From Parvularculaceae bacterium (GTDB lineage Bacteria; Pseudomonadota; Alphaproteobacteria; Caulobacterales; Parvularculaceae), in assembly GCA_020446945.1 (NCBI GenBank), contig JAGRDS010000014.1, positions 23,808 through 87,807 on the forward strand: a stretch of 64,000 nucleotides of DNA, read 5' to 3'. Under the pieces are notes generated by a model that worked only from the letters and a program-made list of their open reading frames with translations, ran no database searches and was not told where the DNA came from. Of this stretch, positions 53,224-61,595 are shown one piece after another. Numbering within the stretch: position 1 is the stretch's first letter; every line of letters begins with the position of its first letter. A program made the position numbers and the translations under genes.

Positions 53224-53281
53224 TTTTCCGCGCGCCCTTGCGCTTGTCCGCGCGCCTCGGCGCCGATGGCGATGAGGGATT

Positions 53282-54004
53282 TCACCGCCAGCGCTTGGCG
53301 GCGTCCTGCGCCGCCGCGTCAGGCGCGGTTGTCGCCGCGCCCTTATAGCCGGTCAGGCGATCGGCGACGAAAGGGTTCGATTGGCGCTCGCGGCCGAATG
53401 TCGAAACCGGTCCGTGCCCCGGCACGAAGCGCATATCGTCGCCGAGCGGCCAGAGTTTTTCCGTAATTGATTTTATCAGCGTCGCATGATCGCCGCGCGG
53501 AAAATCCGTGCGCCCGATCGATCCGGCGAACAGCACGTCGCCGACAAAGGCGATGCGCGCGCGCGTATTGTAGATGACGATATGGCCGGGCGTATGCCCC
53601 GGCGTGTAGGCGACGGAAAATTCAACGTCGCCGAGCTCCAGCGTGTCGCCGTCTTCAAGCCAACGGTCGGGCGTGCAATCCTCGCCGTCCTCGACGCCGA
53701 ATTTGCGCCACGACTCGCGGATCTGCGAAAGCCAGAAAACTTCTTCCTTCTGCGGCCCTTCGATCGGCGCGCCGGTGCGGCGCTTTATCTCCTCCGCCGC
53801 GCCCGCGTGATCGAGATGGCCGTGCGTCAGCCAGATTTTTTCAATCTTCGCGCCCATCTGTTCGGCGCCCGCCATGATCTTGTCCGGCTCGCCGCCCGGA
53901 TCGACAACAGCGGCCTTGCCGCCCGGCGTCTTGATGATCGAGCAATTCTGCTGAAACGGCGTGACGGGAATAATCTGGACGGAGAAGGGAAGCGTATCGG
54001 ACAT
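53282..54004 (-). CDS. MBL-fold hydrolase, glyoxalase II-like (YcbL type)
   Basis: A 240-residue metallo-beta-lactamase-fold protein. Metal motif THGHLDHAG (HxHxDH), then YTPGHTPGHIV, GDVLFAGSIGRTDFPRGDHATLI, VPGHGPVSTFGRE. The phrase GSIGRTDFPRGD is typical of YcbL and related type II glyoxalase-like hydrolases, which hydrolyse thioesters such as S-lactoylglutathione. Conserved residues indicate an active, di-metal enzyme. It converges with the dehalogenase gene, with a 58-base gap. Confidence 0.92.
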   Translation of the reverse strand: MSDTLPFSVQIIPVTPFQQNCSIIKTPGGKAAVVDPGGEPDKIMAGAEQMGAKIEKIWLTHGHLDHAGAAEEIKRRTGAPIEGPQKEEVFWLSQIRESWRKFGVEDGEDCTPDRWLEDGDTLELGDVEFSVAYTPGHTPGHIVIYNTRARIAFVGDVLFAGSIGRTDFPRGDHATLIKSITEKLWPLGDDMRFVPGHGPVSTFGRERQSNPFVADRLTGYKGAATTAPDAAAQDAAKRWR

Positions 54005-54045
54005 CGTTCGAACTTAGGCGCCGGGGCGGGGCTTCGCAATGAGGC

Positions 54046-55071
54046 TCATGCGCCGAACCGGGAAAGCGCAGCCTCGACTGCCGGCTCGGTTTTCGCCAGC
54101 GTATCGATCCATGCGCGCCCTTTCGCGATTTCAGCGCCGTGCGCGGCTTTATATTCGCCGAGCAACTGGCGCCGGTCGTCCGGCGAATAATCGAAGGAGG
54201 CGTCCTTTGAATAGGTGCGCATCAAGGGCCCGGACAACGCCGCGGCGAGGCGCGCGCGTTCGCCGTCAATCGACAGATGCGCGATCGCGCGGGTGAGGGT
54301 TTGCTCCGGCGCGGCGAGAAATTCGTCGAACTCGACCGGGTGGAACCGCCCTGCATCGCGCGACATTGCGCCGGCGATCGTCGCGGTCTCGCAGGCCCAG
54401 CCGAGACCGGCGAGCTCGCCCGGCGAAAGCGCCGACAGGGCGCAAAGCGCGCGCGCGCCGCAAAGCGCGCGCAACCGCTTGAGGCGCATGGCGGCGTTCA
54501 GTTTCAGATCGGTCGGATTGTTCGCGCCGCCGAGCATCGTCGCGATAAAGGCTTCGGGCCGCGAATAACAAAAAAGCGCCCGGCCGCTCGTGTGATCGGC
54601 GAGCGCGCCGCACCAGCTTGTCGCCTTGATGACGCATGAACGCCCGGCCGCCGCGATATTGAGGTAGAGCGCCAGCCGGTCGCGAAATACTTCCGCGCTC
54701 CACAGGCTTGCGTCCTCCGCGACATCGCCGGCGATCGTTGCAAGGGTCCGCAAACCGTTCGGCTCGCGCAGCGAGCGTACGCCCGTCGCCTCCTCGATGA
54801 GTTTCGAGATCAGCGTCGATCCGCAATGGCCGACATGAAAGATGAACGCCGGATCGCCCGCCGGCGCCCTGCGCGCGGCCGGCTCTATCTGCGCCCATTG
54901 CGCCCAGCCGCCTTCAACGCCGGCGCCCAGTATCCGATCGTCGAGAAAGCTCGCCTTGCGCCTTTGGTCCTCCGACAGGCGGATAACGAGCGCGCGGTCA
55001 AGCGCGACGTCGAAATTATGAATCAGGATATCGGCAGAGGTCGCGAGGCCGTCGATCAGCGGGTGGGACAT
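54046..55071 (-). CDS. Sulfotransferase-like P-loop protein
   Basis: A 341-residue protein. The phosphate-binding loop is FIFHVGHCGSTLISKLIEEA (about residues 75-94), like the 5'-phosphosulfate loop of PAPS-dependent sulfotransferases (GxxGSGTTxxK type but with CGSTLIS). SFCYSRPEAFIATMLGGANNP-like sequence (residues LFCYSRPEAFIATM) resembles the 3'-phosphate strand with an Arg. Two cysteine/arginine-rich helices follow. I do not see a signal peptide. The activity is not certain; a kinase-like P-loop role is the alternative. GGGAGG precedes ATG at 55071. Confidence 0.6.
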   Translation of the reverse strand: MSHPLIDGLATSADILIHNFDVALDRALVIRLSEDQRRKASFLDDRILGAGVEGGWAQWAQIEPAARRAPAGDPAFIFHVGHCGSTLISKLIEEATGVRSLREPNGLRTLATIAGDVAEDASLWSAEVFRDRLALYLNIAAAGRSCVIKATSWCGALADHTSGRALFCYSRPEAFIATMLGGANNPTDLKLNAAMRLKRLRALCGARALCALSALSPGELAGLGWACETATIAGAMSRDAGRFHPVEFDEFLAAPEQTLTRAIAHLSIDGERARLAAALSGPLMRTYSKDASFDYSPDDRRQLLGEYKAAHGAEIAKGRAWIDTLAKTEPAVEAALSRFGA

Positions 55072-55095
55072 GCCCGTTCGCCTCCCTGACGCGCG

Positions 55096-55662
55096 CTATT
55101 CCTTCGCGCGTTCGACATATTCGCGATCGCTGATCCGCACGACGATGCGCTCGCCCTCGGAAAGGTAGGGCGGGATCATCACGCGCGCGCCGTTTTCAAG
55201 CGTCGCCGGTTTGTAGGATGAGGACGCAGTCTGCCCCTTAACGGTCGGCTCGGTTTCCTGGATCGTCACGATCGCCGTTTCAGGCAGCGTCACGCCGAGC
55301 GGGCGCCCTTCATGCATTTCGATTTCGACGGTCATGTTCGGCTCCAGGAATGCGACCTGTTCGCCGACGAGCGTTTTCGGAATGTGGATCTGATCGTAGG
55401 TTTCCGAATCCATGAAGATGAGGCTTTCTTCCTCATCATAGAGATACTGGAAATTCTTCTGTTCAAGACGAACGCGCTCGACCGTTTCGCTCGCTGAAAA
55501 GCGGTCGTTATATTTCGTGCCGGACTGAACGTCCTGCATTTCGACCTGGTTGAAGGACCGCAAATTGCCGGGCGTCCTGTGTTCGGTCCGCGTCACGACG
55601 CAGAGTTTTTCCTTGTACATGATGACCATGCCCTGACGGATGGCGTTTCCGGCGATTTTCAT
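55096..55662 (-). CDS. efp: Elongation factor P with a non-lysine loop tip
   Basis: A 188-residue EF-P, which relieves ribosome stalling at polyproline. Three OB-like domains: MKIAGNAIRQGMVIMYKEKL, then the middle (SGTKYNDRFSASETVERVRLEQKNFQYLYDEEESLIFMDSETYDQI) and C-terminal VKGQTASSSYKPATLENGARVMIPPYLSEGERIVV. The modification loop normally reading PGKG has become H28-RTPGNLR-S36: asparagine where the modified Lys usually is, with R35 two residues on. GTG-free ATG at 55662 is preferred since the fold starts there. Neither epmA/epmB nor earP is present in the window. Confidence 0.96.
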   Translation of the reverse strand: MKIAGNAIRQGMVIMYKEKLCVVTRTEHRTPGNLRSFNQVEMQDVQSGTKYNDRFSASETVERVRLEQKNFQYLYDEEESLIFMDSETYDQIHIPKTLVGEQVAFLEPNMTVEIEMHEGRPLGVTLPETAIVTIQETEPTVKGQTASSSYKPATLENGARVMIPPYLSEGERIVVRISDREYVERAKE

Positions 55663-55789
55663 AAGCAGGCGACTCTTCAATTTTTCTGCGGCGCGGCAGG
55701 CGCGCGAGGTTCGGGCGGCTCTATAACGGCGTCCGGCCGGTTTGGCGAGGGGCGGCGGGGGCGCTTGATTTCCCGGCGGGCCGTTGATA

Positions 55790-55807
55790 TTCAACCAATT
55801 GGTTGAA
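55790..55807 (+). promoter_or_regulatory. ArsR operator, perfect palindrome
   Basis: TTCAACCAA TTGGTTGAA is a perfect 18-bp palindrome (no central gap) starting 32 bases before the ArsR gene's ATG and 127 bases from the efp start. ArsR-family repressors of the ArsR-SRPBCC type bind such sites and control their own operon. Confidence 0.75.
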
Positions 55808-55821
55808 GAAAGGCGGAGCGC

Positions 55822-56166
55822 ATGCGGAGCGAACGGCTCGATCATATCATGACGGCGCTCGGCGACCCGACGCGGCGCGCCATACTCGCGCGGCTGAATG
55901 CGGGCGAGGCGCGCGTCACCGACATCGCGGCGCCGTTCGACATGTCGCTCAACGCCGTGTCGAAACATATCAGGCTTCTCGAACGCGCCGATCTCGTCAA
56001 ACGGCGAAAGGCCGGACGCGAACATTACCTGTCATTCAACGCCGCGCCGCTCGACGAGGCGTCAGAATGGATTGAGCAAACGCGCATGTTTTGGGCGCGG
56101 CGGCTCGATACGCTGGAATGCGTCCTCAAGAGCGATCTGCAGGAAAAGAAAGGGCGAAAGAAATGA
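55822..56166 (+). CDS. ArsR-family transcriptional repressor
   Basis: A 114-residue winged helix protein: LDHIMTALGDPTRRAILARLNAGEARVTDIAAPFDMSLNAVSKHIRLLERADLVKRRKAGREHYLSFN. No conserved metal cysteines of the ArsR CxC kind are visible, so it is a metal-independent type often linked to SRPBCC proteins. Its ATG is 14 bases after the palindrome listed at 55790, which would lie over its promoter. It overlaps the SRPBCC gene by four bases, and the pair is a well-known arrangement. Confidence 0.92.
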   Translation: MRSERLDHIMTALGDPTRRAILARLNAGEARVTDIAAPFDMSLNAVSKHIRLLERADLVKRRKAGREHYLSFNAAPLDEASEWIEQTRMFWARRLDTLECVLKSDLQEKKGRKK

Positions 56167-56690
56167 ACCCCTATGGCGAACGCATCAATGAAAACACGGT
56201 CCGTTTCGAACGGCTTCTTCCGGGGCCGATTGAGCGCGTCTGGGATTACATTGTCGATCCGGAAAAGCGCAAGAGATGGTTTTGCGCCGGCGATTTCGAC
56301 CTGAGACCGGGCGGCAAGGCGGAGTTTCATTTCGATCATCGCCGGCTGACCGATGAAAAACCGCCGAAAGACTTCGCGCAGTACGGTGGCGAAAACTCTC
56401 TCGAAGGAACCGTTATTGAAGCAGACGCGCCGCATCTGCTCGTATTCGACTGGCCGGACCCGACCGGCGCCGATACGCGAGTGACGATTGAACTCGAACC
56501 GGCGGGCGACAGGGTGCGGCTGACGCTGACGCATGAAAATCTTTGCAGCCGTGACGCATTGATTCAAACATCGAGCGGCTGGCACGGCCACCTTGACCTT
56601 CTCGACGCCGTGCTGACGACGATCTCCGTCCCGGGCTTTTGGTCGGTGTTCGAAAAACTGCTCGGGGATTACGCGAAGCGGTTCAAATAG
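56163..56690 (+). CDS. SRPBCC (AHSA1-like) domain protein
   Basis: A 175-residue helix-grip protein. The AHSA1-like signature is TVRFERLLPGPIERVWDYIVDPEKRKRWFCAGDFDLRPGGKAEFHFDH, followed by strands and a C-terminal helix with HGHLDLLDAVL. The fold holds hydrophobic ligands in a deep pocket; no activity is known for most members. It overlaps the ArsR gene (ATGA) and should be derepressed with it. ATG at 56163 is set by the overlap. A four-base gap separates its product from the opposite-strand gene by 15 bases. Confidence 0.88.
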   Translation: MNPYGERINENTVRFERLLPGPIERVWDYIVDPEKRKRWFCAGDFDLRPGGKAEFHFDHRRLTDEKPPKDFAQYGGENSLEGTVIEADAPHLLVFDWPDPTGADTRVTIELEPAGDRVRLTLTHENLCSRDALIQTSSGWHGHLDLLDAVLTTISVPGFWSVFEKLLGDYAKRFK

Positions 56691-56705
56691 AGGCGATCCG
56701 GTATT

Positions 56706-57236
56706 TTACGGCGCCGGTTCGTCATCCGGCAGATGCGCGACGGTCGTCGTCCTGATTTTCCATTCGCCGTCGACTTTGACGAGAAAATCCGTGCTGGCGT
56801 AATTGACAGTGCGCGGCGAGCCGTCCGGATTGAGAAGTTTCTCAACCGCGTTGAAGCGCGCCAGCGCGGTGTCGCCCATAATCGCGATATCGGCGAACTG
56901 AGCGTCATAGGACAAGACCTTCGCGCCGCGCCCGATATAATCGCGCACGCTCGCCATATGGCCGGGCTTTGCGCGCGCTTCGGGCTGGCCGACGAACCAG
57001 ACGGTCCAGTCCTTGTGGAATTCGTTTTCCCAGGCTTCGAAATCGGTTTCTATTCCCATCGGGCCGTTTTCAAGGAGCGCGATGATCTCCTGCTGCTCCG
57101 CCGTCCAGCGCGGCGGATCGCTCGCCTGCGCGCCGGCGGAAAGGAAAACGCCCGCGGCGGCGCAAAGCGCGAACGGCCATTTGCGGCTCCCGCCGCAGAG
57201 CATTGCGCCGGGCGCGGATGATCTGGAGAATTTCAT
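56706..57236 (-). CDS. Exported NTF2-like (SnoaL/DUF4440-type) protein
   Basis: A 176-residue protein with a signal peptide (KWPFALCAAAGVFLSAGAQA, about residues 19-38) and an NTF2-like cone: IIALLENGPMGIETDFEAWENEFHKDWTVWFVGQPEARAKPGHMASVRDYI, then DTALARFNAVEKLL and DFLVKVDGEWKIRTTTVAHL. These small folds bind hydrophobic ligands or act as isomerases. Nothing in the neighbourhood shows its role. The 205 bases upstream of it (57237-57441) hold no gene that I can support. Confidence 0.78.
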   Translation of the reverse strand: MKFSRSSAPGAMLCGGSRKWPFALCAAAGVFLSAGAQASDPPRWTAEQQEIIALLENGPMGIETDFEAWENEFHKDWTVWFVGQPEARAKPGHMASVRDYIGRGAKVLSYDAQFADIAIMGDTALARFNAVEKLLNPDGSPRTVNYASTDFLVKVDGEWKIRTTTVAHLPDDEPAP

Positions 57237-57441
57237 AGGATCGAACTCGCGTTAACGCCGGCCCCGCATTGCGGCCGTCCCGGCCACGCGATAGCGCAAA
57301 CCGGCGCGAATTTCACGGCGGCGTTAATCGCATCGTCGCAAAACCGGCTCGCACTGTCCGATATCGCCGGATCCAGTCAGGTTTCGCCTGCGTGCGCCGC
57401 GCGGGTCTCGTCCGTCGCTCCGCGCGGAGGCGGCGCCGCAA

Positions 57442-58962
57442 TCACATTTTCACTGTGATGCTTGTATAAATATATTTCCGCGACGTGATCCCGCTCGCGG
57501 CCGGACTGAGGGGCGCGTATAAATCGTCCAGTTCATCGCCCCAGAAGAATATCGCGCCGCCGAACTCAAGCTGGACATGTTCGTCGAGGAAATCGAATGT
57601 CGACCTGGCGTCGATCTGATAGCCGACATTTTTCGAAAGGCTGGTAACGTCGATTGAGGCGGGGCTCGTCAGCACTGTCTGGGTCGGATCTTCGCGCCAG
57701 AACGCGCGCGCCGTCGCCTGCAACGCAAAATCGCCGCTCAGCGCCGCTTCAAATCGAACGGCCGGGGAAACGATATCGCTGCGGCCGGGAACGTCGCCGA
57801 AGCGCGAGCCGCCGCCGAAAGGGTTATTCGCCCGGTACAGGCCGGTCGGTCCGAAATCATCGCTAAGCCTGCCGAACAGCGGAGTAAATCGCGCCGACCC
57901 GCGCTGGTCTGGATAGGACAGGCAGTCCGACTGATAGAAGGGCGGCATCGGCGTGCATTGGCGGGGGAGAAATTTTCCATTGCCGGATGCGATATCGAAC
58001 AGAAAGCTGATGCGCGCATTCAACGCGGAGTTCAGCGAATAACCCGCCTCCGCATGTCCGTAATAACCGATCCCTTGAGGATGCTGGTTGAATTGGGGCG
58101 TCGCCTCGATCTCAAAGTCGAACGCGCCGGGCGCCGGGTTGCGCCAGATCCGAACGCCTGTCGTGTAGCGCGCTAACCGCTCGGTTGCGGGGGCGCCGGG
58201 TAATACAGGCGCGCGCGGCCCCTTCAGCACATAAAGATAGGCCTCCGCATTTACGTCGCCAATGGCGTCGGCGCGCTGATAGTGAGCGCCGAAAATATCG
58301 AGATCGGTGTTCGGCGAATCCATCTCCTGGCCGCGTTGACCGACGAATCTGACAGTAGGCTGGCCGTCGATAACGGAGAGGCGTGAAAGACTGCCGTCAT
58401 TGGTGATTTGAAGCGGATTTACGAAGAACAGCAAAAGCGATTGGTCGCCCCGCTCGAACAGCAATTGACCGCCCCGGAAAGACTCGACCGTGTTGCGAAA
58501 ATGGTTGCGTCCGAAATGACGTCCCGATCCGAGGTCGAGCGTGAAACGCCCGCCTTTAAGCGTGACATCCAGCCCGTCAACGAAAACATTGTCGAATTTG
58601 GCGCCGAGATAGTACTGGATCGGTTCGACCGTGTTGTTGAACTGGCCGTTTTGCGGATATCCGAAAGGATAGGCGAAGTCAGGACTATAGGCGCGCGAGT
58701 CCATCAATTCGCCGCCAAGCGTAATATTCCCGTACCGCAATTGCGGATGAAGGTTCGTACGCAGAGCAAATAACCTGCCCTTCGAACCATCATGCAGGAG
58801 ATTTTCAAACCGCGTGCGATGAGCGCCGTCAACCGAAAATTGAAATTCGGAACTGTCGTCGCCGATAATGGAAACAGCCTCAGCGCCGGCCGGCGTCGCA
58901 TTCAGCAATAATATTGCGCCGGCGCCGATTGAAAATATGCGCCCGATTGTTGAGATGAGCAT
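57442..58962 (-). CDS. Alginate-export-family outer-membrane porin
   Basis: A 506-residue protein: signal peptide (GRIFSIGAGAILLLNATPAGA, about residues 7-27) and an aromatic-strand-rich barrel with the alginate_exp pattern: GGELMDSRAYSPDF, FDNVFVDGLDVTLKGGRFTLDLGSGRHFGRNHFRNTVESFRGGQLLF, and the final strand KYIYTSITVKM. Proteins of this family are often annotated AlgE-like, but no alginate biosynthesis genes are here. It probably passes an anionic sugar or other polar solute. Confidence 0.85.
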   Translation of the reverse strand: MLISTIGRIFSIGAGAILLLNATPAGAEAVSIIGDDSSEFQFSVDGAHRTRFENLLHDGSKGRLFALRTNLHPQLRYGNITLGGELMDSRAYSPDFAYPFGYPQNGQFNNTVEPIQYYLGAKFDNVFVDGLDVTLKGGRFTLDLGSGRHFGRNHFRNTVESFRGGQLLFERGDQSLLLFFVNPLQITNDGSLSRLSVIDGQPTVRFVGQRGQEMDSPNTDLDIFGAHYQRADAIGDVNAEAYLYVLKGPRAPVLPGAPATERLARYTTGVRIWRNPAPGAFDFEIEATPQFNQHPQGIGYYGHAEAGYSLNSALNARISFLFDIASGNGKFLPRQCTPMPPFYQSDCLSYPDQRGSARFTPLFGRLSDDFGPTGLYRANNPFGGGSRFGDVPGRSDIVSPAVRFEAALSGDFALQATARAFWREDPTQTVLTSPASIDVTSLSKNVGYQIDARSTFDFLDEHVQLEFGGAIFFWGDELDDLYAPLSPAASGITSRKYIYTSITVKM

Positions 58963-59025
58963 TTGAAATCCCCCAGTTATTATTACGCAAAATGCAGCGC
59001 TTCTTATGCGGCGCGGCGAGGTAGA

Positions 59026-60198
59026 CTAGGACGTTGCTTTCAGCCCGTCCACGAATTTCTTGAATACGCCAAAGGAATCCTGCGGGCCGGGGGAGGCTTC
59101 CGGGTGGTGCTGCACCGAAAAAGCCGGCGCGTTTTTCAGCCTTATGCCGGAATTGGTTCCGTCGAAAAGCGAAGTGAATGTCGGCTCGACATTATCCGGA
59201 AAGGTCGCGGCGTCGACGGTGAAGCCGTGATTCATCGAGACGATCTCAACTTTTCCCGTTTCCAGATCCTTCACGGGATGGTTCGCGCCGTGATGGCCCT
59301 GCGCCATCTTCACCGTTTTCGCGCCGGCGGCGAGCGCCAGCATCTGGTGGCCGAGACAGATGCCGAGCGTCGGCACCTTGTTTTCGACGAGCCTGCGAAT
59401 GACCGGGATCGAATAGGCGCCGGTCGCGGCGGGATCGCCCGGCCCGTTCGACAGGACGACGCCGTCCGGTTTTTTCTCCATTACGTCGTCATACGTCGCC
59501 GTTGCGGGAACGACGGTGACGCGCGCGCCATTATCCGCCAGCAGGCGCAAAATGTTGCGCTTGACGCCAAAATCGATGACGACGACATGCGGGCCGGCGT
59601 TGTCGTTGCGGCCGTATCCATGCGGCCAGCGCCAGGCGGTTTCCGAATGGGAATAGGACTGAAGCGTCGACACGTCGCGCGCGAGATCCTTGCCCTCCAG
59701 CCCGTCCCAGGCGCGCGCCTTTTCAATCAGCGCGTCGACATCGAAGACGCCGGCGGGATTATGCGCGATGACGGCGTGCGGCATGCCCTTGTCGCGAATG
59801 AGCGCGGTGAGGGCGCGCGTATCGACGCCGGAAAGGCCGATAACGCCGCGCCGTTTGAGCCAGGCCGGAAAATCGAGCTGCGCGCGGTAGTTGGACGGGC
59901 TCGTGACCGGGCAGCGGAAAATCGCGCCGCGCGCCGCGCTCGCCGCCGCGGGGGAGGCGTTTTCGACATCCTCGCCGTTAACCCCGACATTGCCGATATG
60001 GGGAAAGGTGAAGGTGACGATCTGCGCCGCGTAGGAGGGGTCGGTCAGGATTTCCTGATAACCCGTCATCGCCGTGTTGAAACATACCTCGCCGACTGCG
60101 TCTCCGCTCGCTCCGACGCCGGCGCCGCTGAGGACGGTCCCGTCCGCGAAGGCGATGAGGCCGGTCCGTCCGGGGGCGCTCGCTTGACTTAGCTTCAT
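59026..60198 (-). CDS. carA: Carbamoyl-phosphate synthase small subunit
   Basis: A 390-residue glutamine amidotransferase subunit that supplies ammonia for carbamoyl phosphate (arginine and pyrimidine synthesis). The N-terminal domain has [30 protein letters not shown]. The class I GATase domain has the catalytic C281 ([13 protein letters not shown]), VLSNGPGDP and the H365/E367 pair in [16 protein letters not shown] at 60198 is used; an upstream in-frame ATG at 60267 adds basic residues not seen in the family. carB is not in the window. It is divergent from the YqeY-like gene. Confidence 0.97.
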   Translation of the reverse strand: MKLSQASAPGRTGLIAFADGTVLSGAGVGASGDAVGEVCFNTAMTGYQEILTDPSYAAQIVTFTFPHIGNVGVNGEDVENASPAAASAARGAIFRCPVTSPSNYRAQLDFPAWLKRRGVIGLSGVDTRALTALIRDKGMPHAVIAHNPAGVFDVDALIEKARAWDGLEGKDLARDVSTLQSYSHSETAWRWPHGYGRNDNAGPHVVVIDFGVKRNILRLLADNGARVTVVPATATYDDVMEKKPDGVVLSNGPGDPAATGAYSIPVIRRLVENKVPTLGICLGHQMLALAAGAKTVKMAQGHHGANHPVKDLETGKVEIVSMNHGFTVDAATFPDNVEPTFTSLFDGTNSGIRLKNAPAFSVQHHPEASPGPQDSFGVFKKFVDGLKATS

Positions 60199-60403
60199 GT
60201 CTGCATATCTCTTGGCCGGTTGGCGCGCGGAACGCGGTGCTGTTATTGTGCGGCGCGCAAATTGCACGGAAGCTAGGCGAAACCGTTTTACCGGTCAACA
60301 AGCAGAAGCTGAAAATTATCCAGGAAAATCAAAGGTCTAGGAACGAATTCCTGTTTTGGGGGCTTTGCCGGCGCTTCGGCGCGCGCCTCCGATGGAGATT
60401 GTT

Positions 60404-60862
60404 ATGATAAGAGACATGATCGATTCGGCGTTAAAGGCCTCCATGAAGGCCCGCGACGACAAGGTGCGCGTATCGACGCTGCGCCTCATCAACGCCGCCA
60501 TCAAGGACCGGGACATCGCCGCGCGCGCCTGCGACCGCTGCGACGGCGTGACGGACGACGAAATCCTCGCCATTTTGACGAAGATGGTGAAGCAGCGCGA
60601 GGAATCGGCCGCCGTGTATGAGAAGGGTTGCCGGCTCGATCTCGCCGAACAGGAACGCGCGGAGGTCGCCGTCATCAAGGAATTCCTGCCGCGCCAGTTG
60701 AGCGAGGAGGAAATCGACGAGGCTGTGCAAGGCGTCATCGCCGAGCTTGATGCGGCGGGCCTTAAAGACATGGGCAAGTGCATGGCCGCGCTGAAGGAGC
60801 GCCACGCCGGCGCGATGGATTTCGCGCGAGCGGGCGCAGCGATGAAAAAGGCGCTCGGTTAG
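60404..60862 (+). CDS. GatB/YqeY domain protein
   Basis: A 152-residue helical protein of the YqeY family: LKASMKARDDKVRVSTLRLINAAIKDRDI, MVKQREESAAVYEKG and LPRQLSEEEIDEAVQGVIAELDAAG. YqeY resembles the C-terminal tail domain of the amidotransferase subunit GatB and probably binds tRNA or related RNA, though no reaction is proven. GGAG six bases before ATG at 60404 decides the start. The carA-yqeY-dnaG-rpoD order is a conserved alphaproteobacterial neighbourhood. Confidence 0.9.
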   Translation: MIRDMIDSALKASMKARDDKVRVSTLRLINAAIKDRDIAARACDRCDGVTDDEILAILTKMVKQREESAAVYEKGCRLDLAEQERAEVAVIKEFLPRQLSEEEIDEAVQGVIAELDAAGLKDMGKCMAALKERHAGAMDFARAGAAMKKALG

Positions 60863-61060
60863 CTTATCGTTTTCCGCGCCGGTTCCGCGGCGAAGGCAGT
60901 CCAATATTCAATTATGGACAAGGTCCGGCTATGCTCGCCCGGGCCTCGCTGCGGCGAAGGCGCGTAATTCTGCGTCCCTGTCGGCGCGCTCGCGCGGATC
61001 GGACCCGTTGCCGTCTGCGCTGATCCGTTCCGTGTACGGATCAAATCCATGGAGAGCGGC

Positions 61061-61480
61061 ATGAATGAATCAAATGAATCGGCGGTTCGGCGTTTGATTG
61101 AAGATGGCTGGAATTCCCGCGATCCCGCAAGGCTTGCGGATTATTACGACAATCCGGTCAGTTTCCGCAGTCCTCTCGTTGGTCAACTGGAAACGCTTGA
61201 AGAAGTGGAGCAGTTCGCCGGGCGGCTTTTCCGCGCCTTTCCCGACGCAAGCATGAAGGTGACGCGCCTCATCGAAGCCGGTCGCAACGTATTCGTGCAT
61301 TTCGCGGCGTCGGGGACGAACACCGGACCGCTTCCCGACGGCGGGGCGGCGACGGGACGCTCGATGAAATTCGACGGTCTCGCCCATGTTGTCGTGGAAA
61401 ACGGAAAGGTCAGGCAGGATTGGGTGTATTACGACGCTTTGAGCCTTTTTCGCCAGCTCGGTCTGGCGCCGCAAGCCTAG
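61061..61480 (+). CDS. SnoaL-like / NTF2-fold protein (ester cyclase-like)
   Basis: A 139-residue NTF2-like protein with a family pattern: VRRLIEDGWNSRDPARLADYYDNPVSFRSP, EQFAGRLFRAFPDASMKVTRLIEAGRNVFVHFAASGTNTG, GRSMKFDGLAHVVVENGKVRQDWVYYD. Similar proteins are annotated SnoaL-like polyketide cyclase or ester cyclase; the catalytic Asp/His set is not evident. GGAG six bases before ATG 61061 decides the start over ATG 61049. An 8-bp hairpin (TGATCCGT...ACGGATCA, 61021-61043) lies just before the ribosome site. It interrupts the usual yqeY-dnaG order. Confidence 0.78.
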   Translation: MNESNESAVRRLIEDGWNSRDPARLADYYDNPVSFRSPLVGQLETLEEVEQFAGRLFRAFPDASMKVTRLIEAGRNVFVHFAASGTNTGPLPDGGAATGRSMKFDGLAHVVVENGKVRQDWVYYDALSLFRQLGLAPQA

Positions 61481-61595
61481 CCGTTTCGCCTTCCGGACAA
61501 GATGCGCGCGCAGGCCGGCTTGCGGCGGTCGGGCTGCGCACGTAAACGAAGAAACGCCTCAGCGCCGTTTCGGCAAACATTGCGTATTTTGACTG

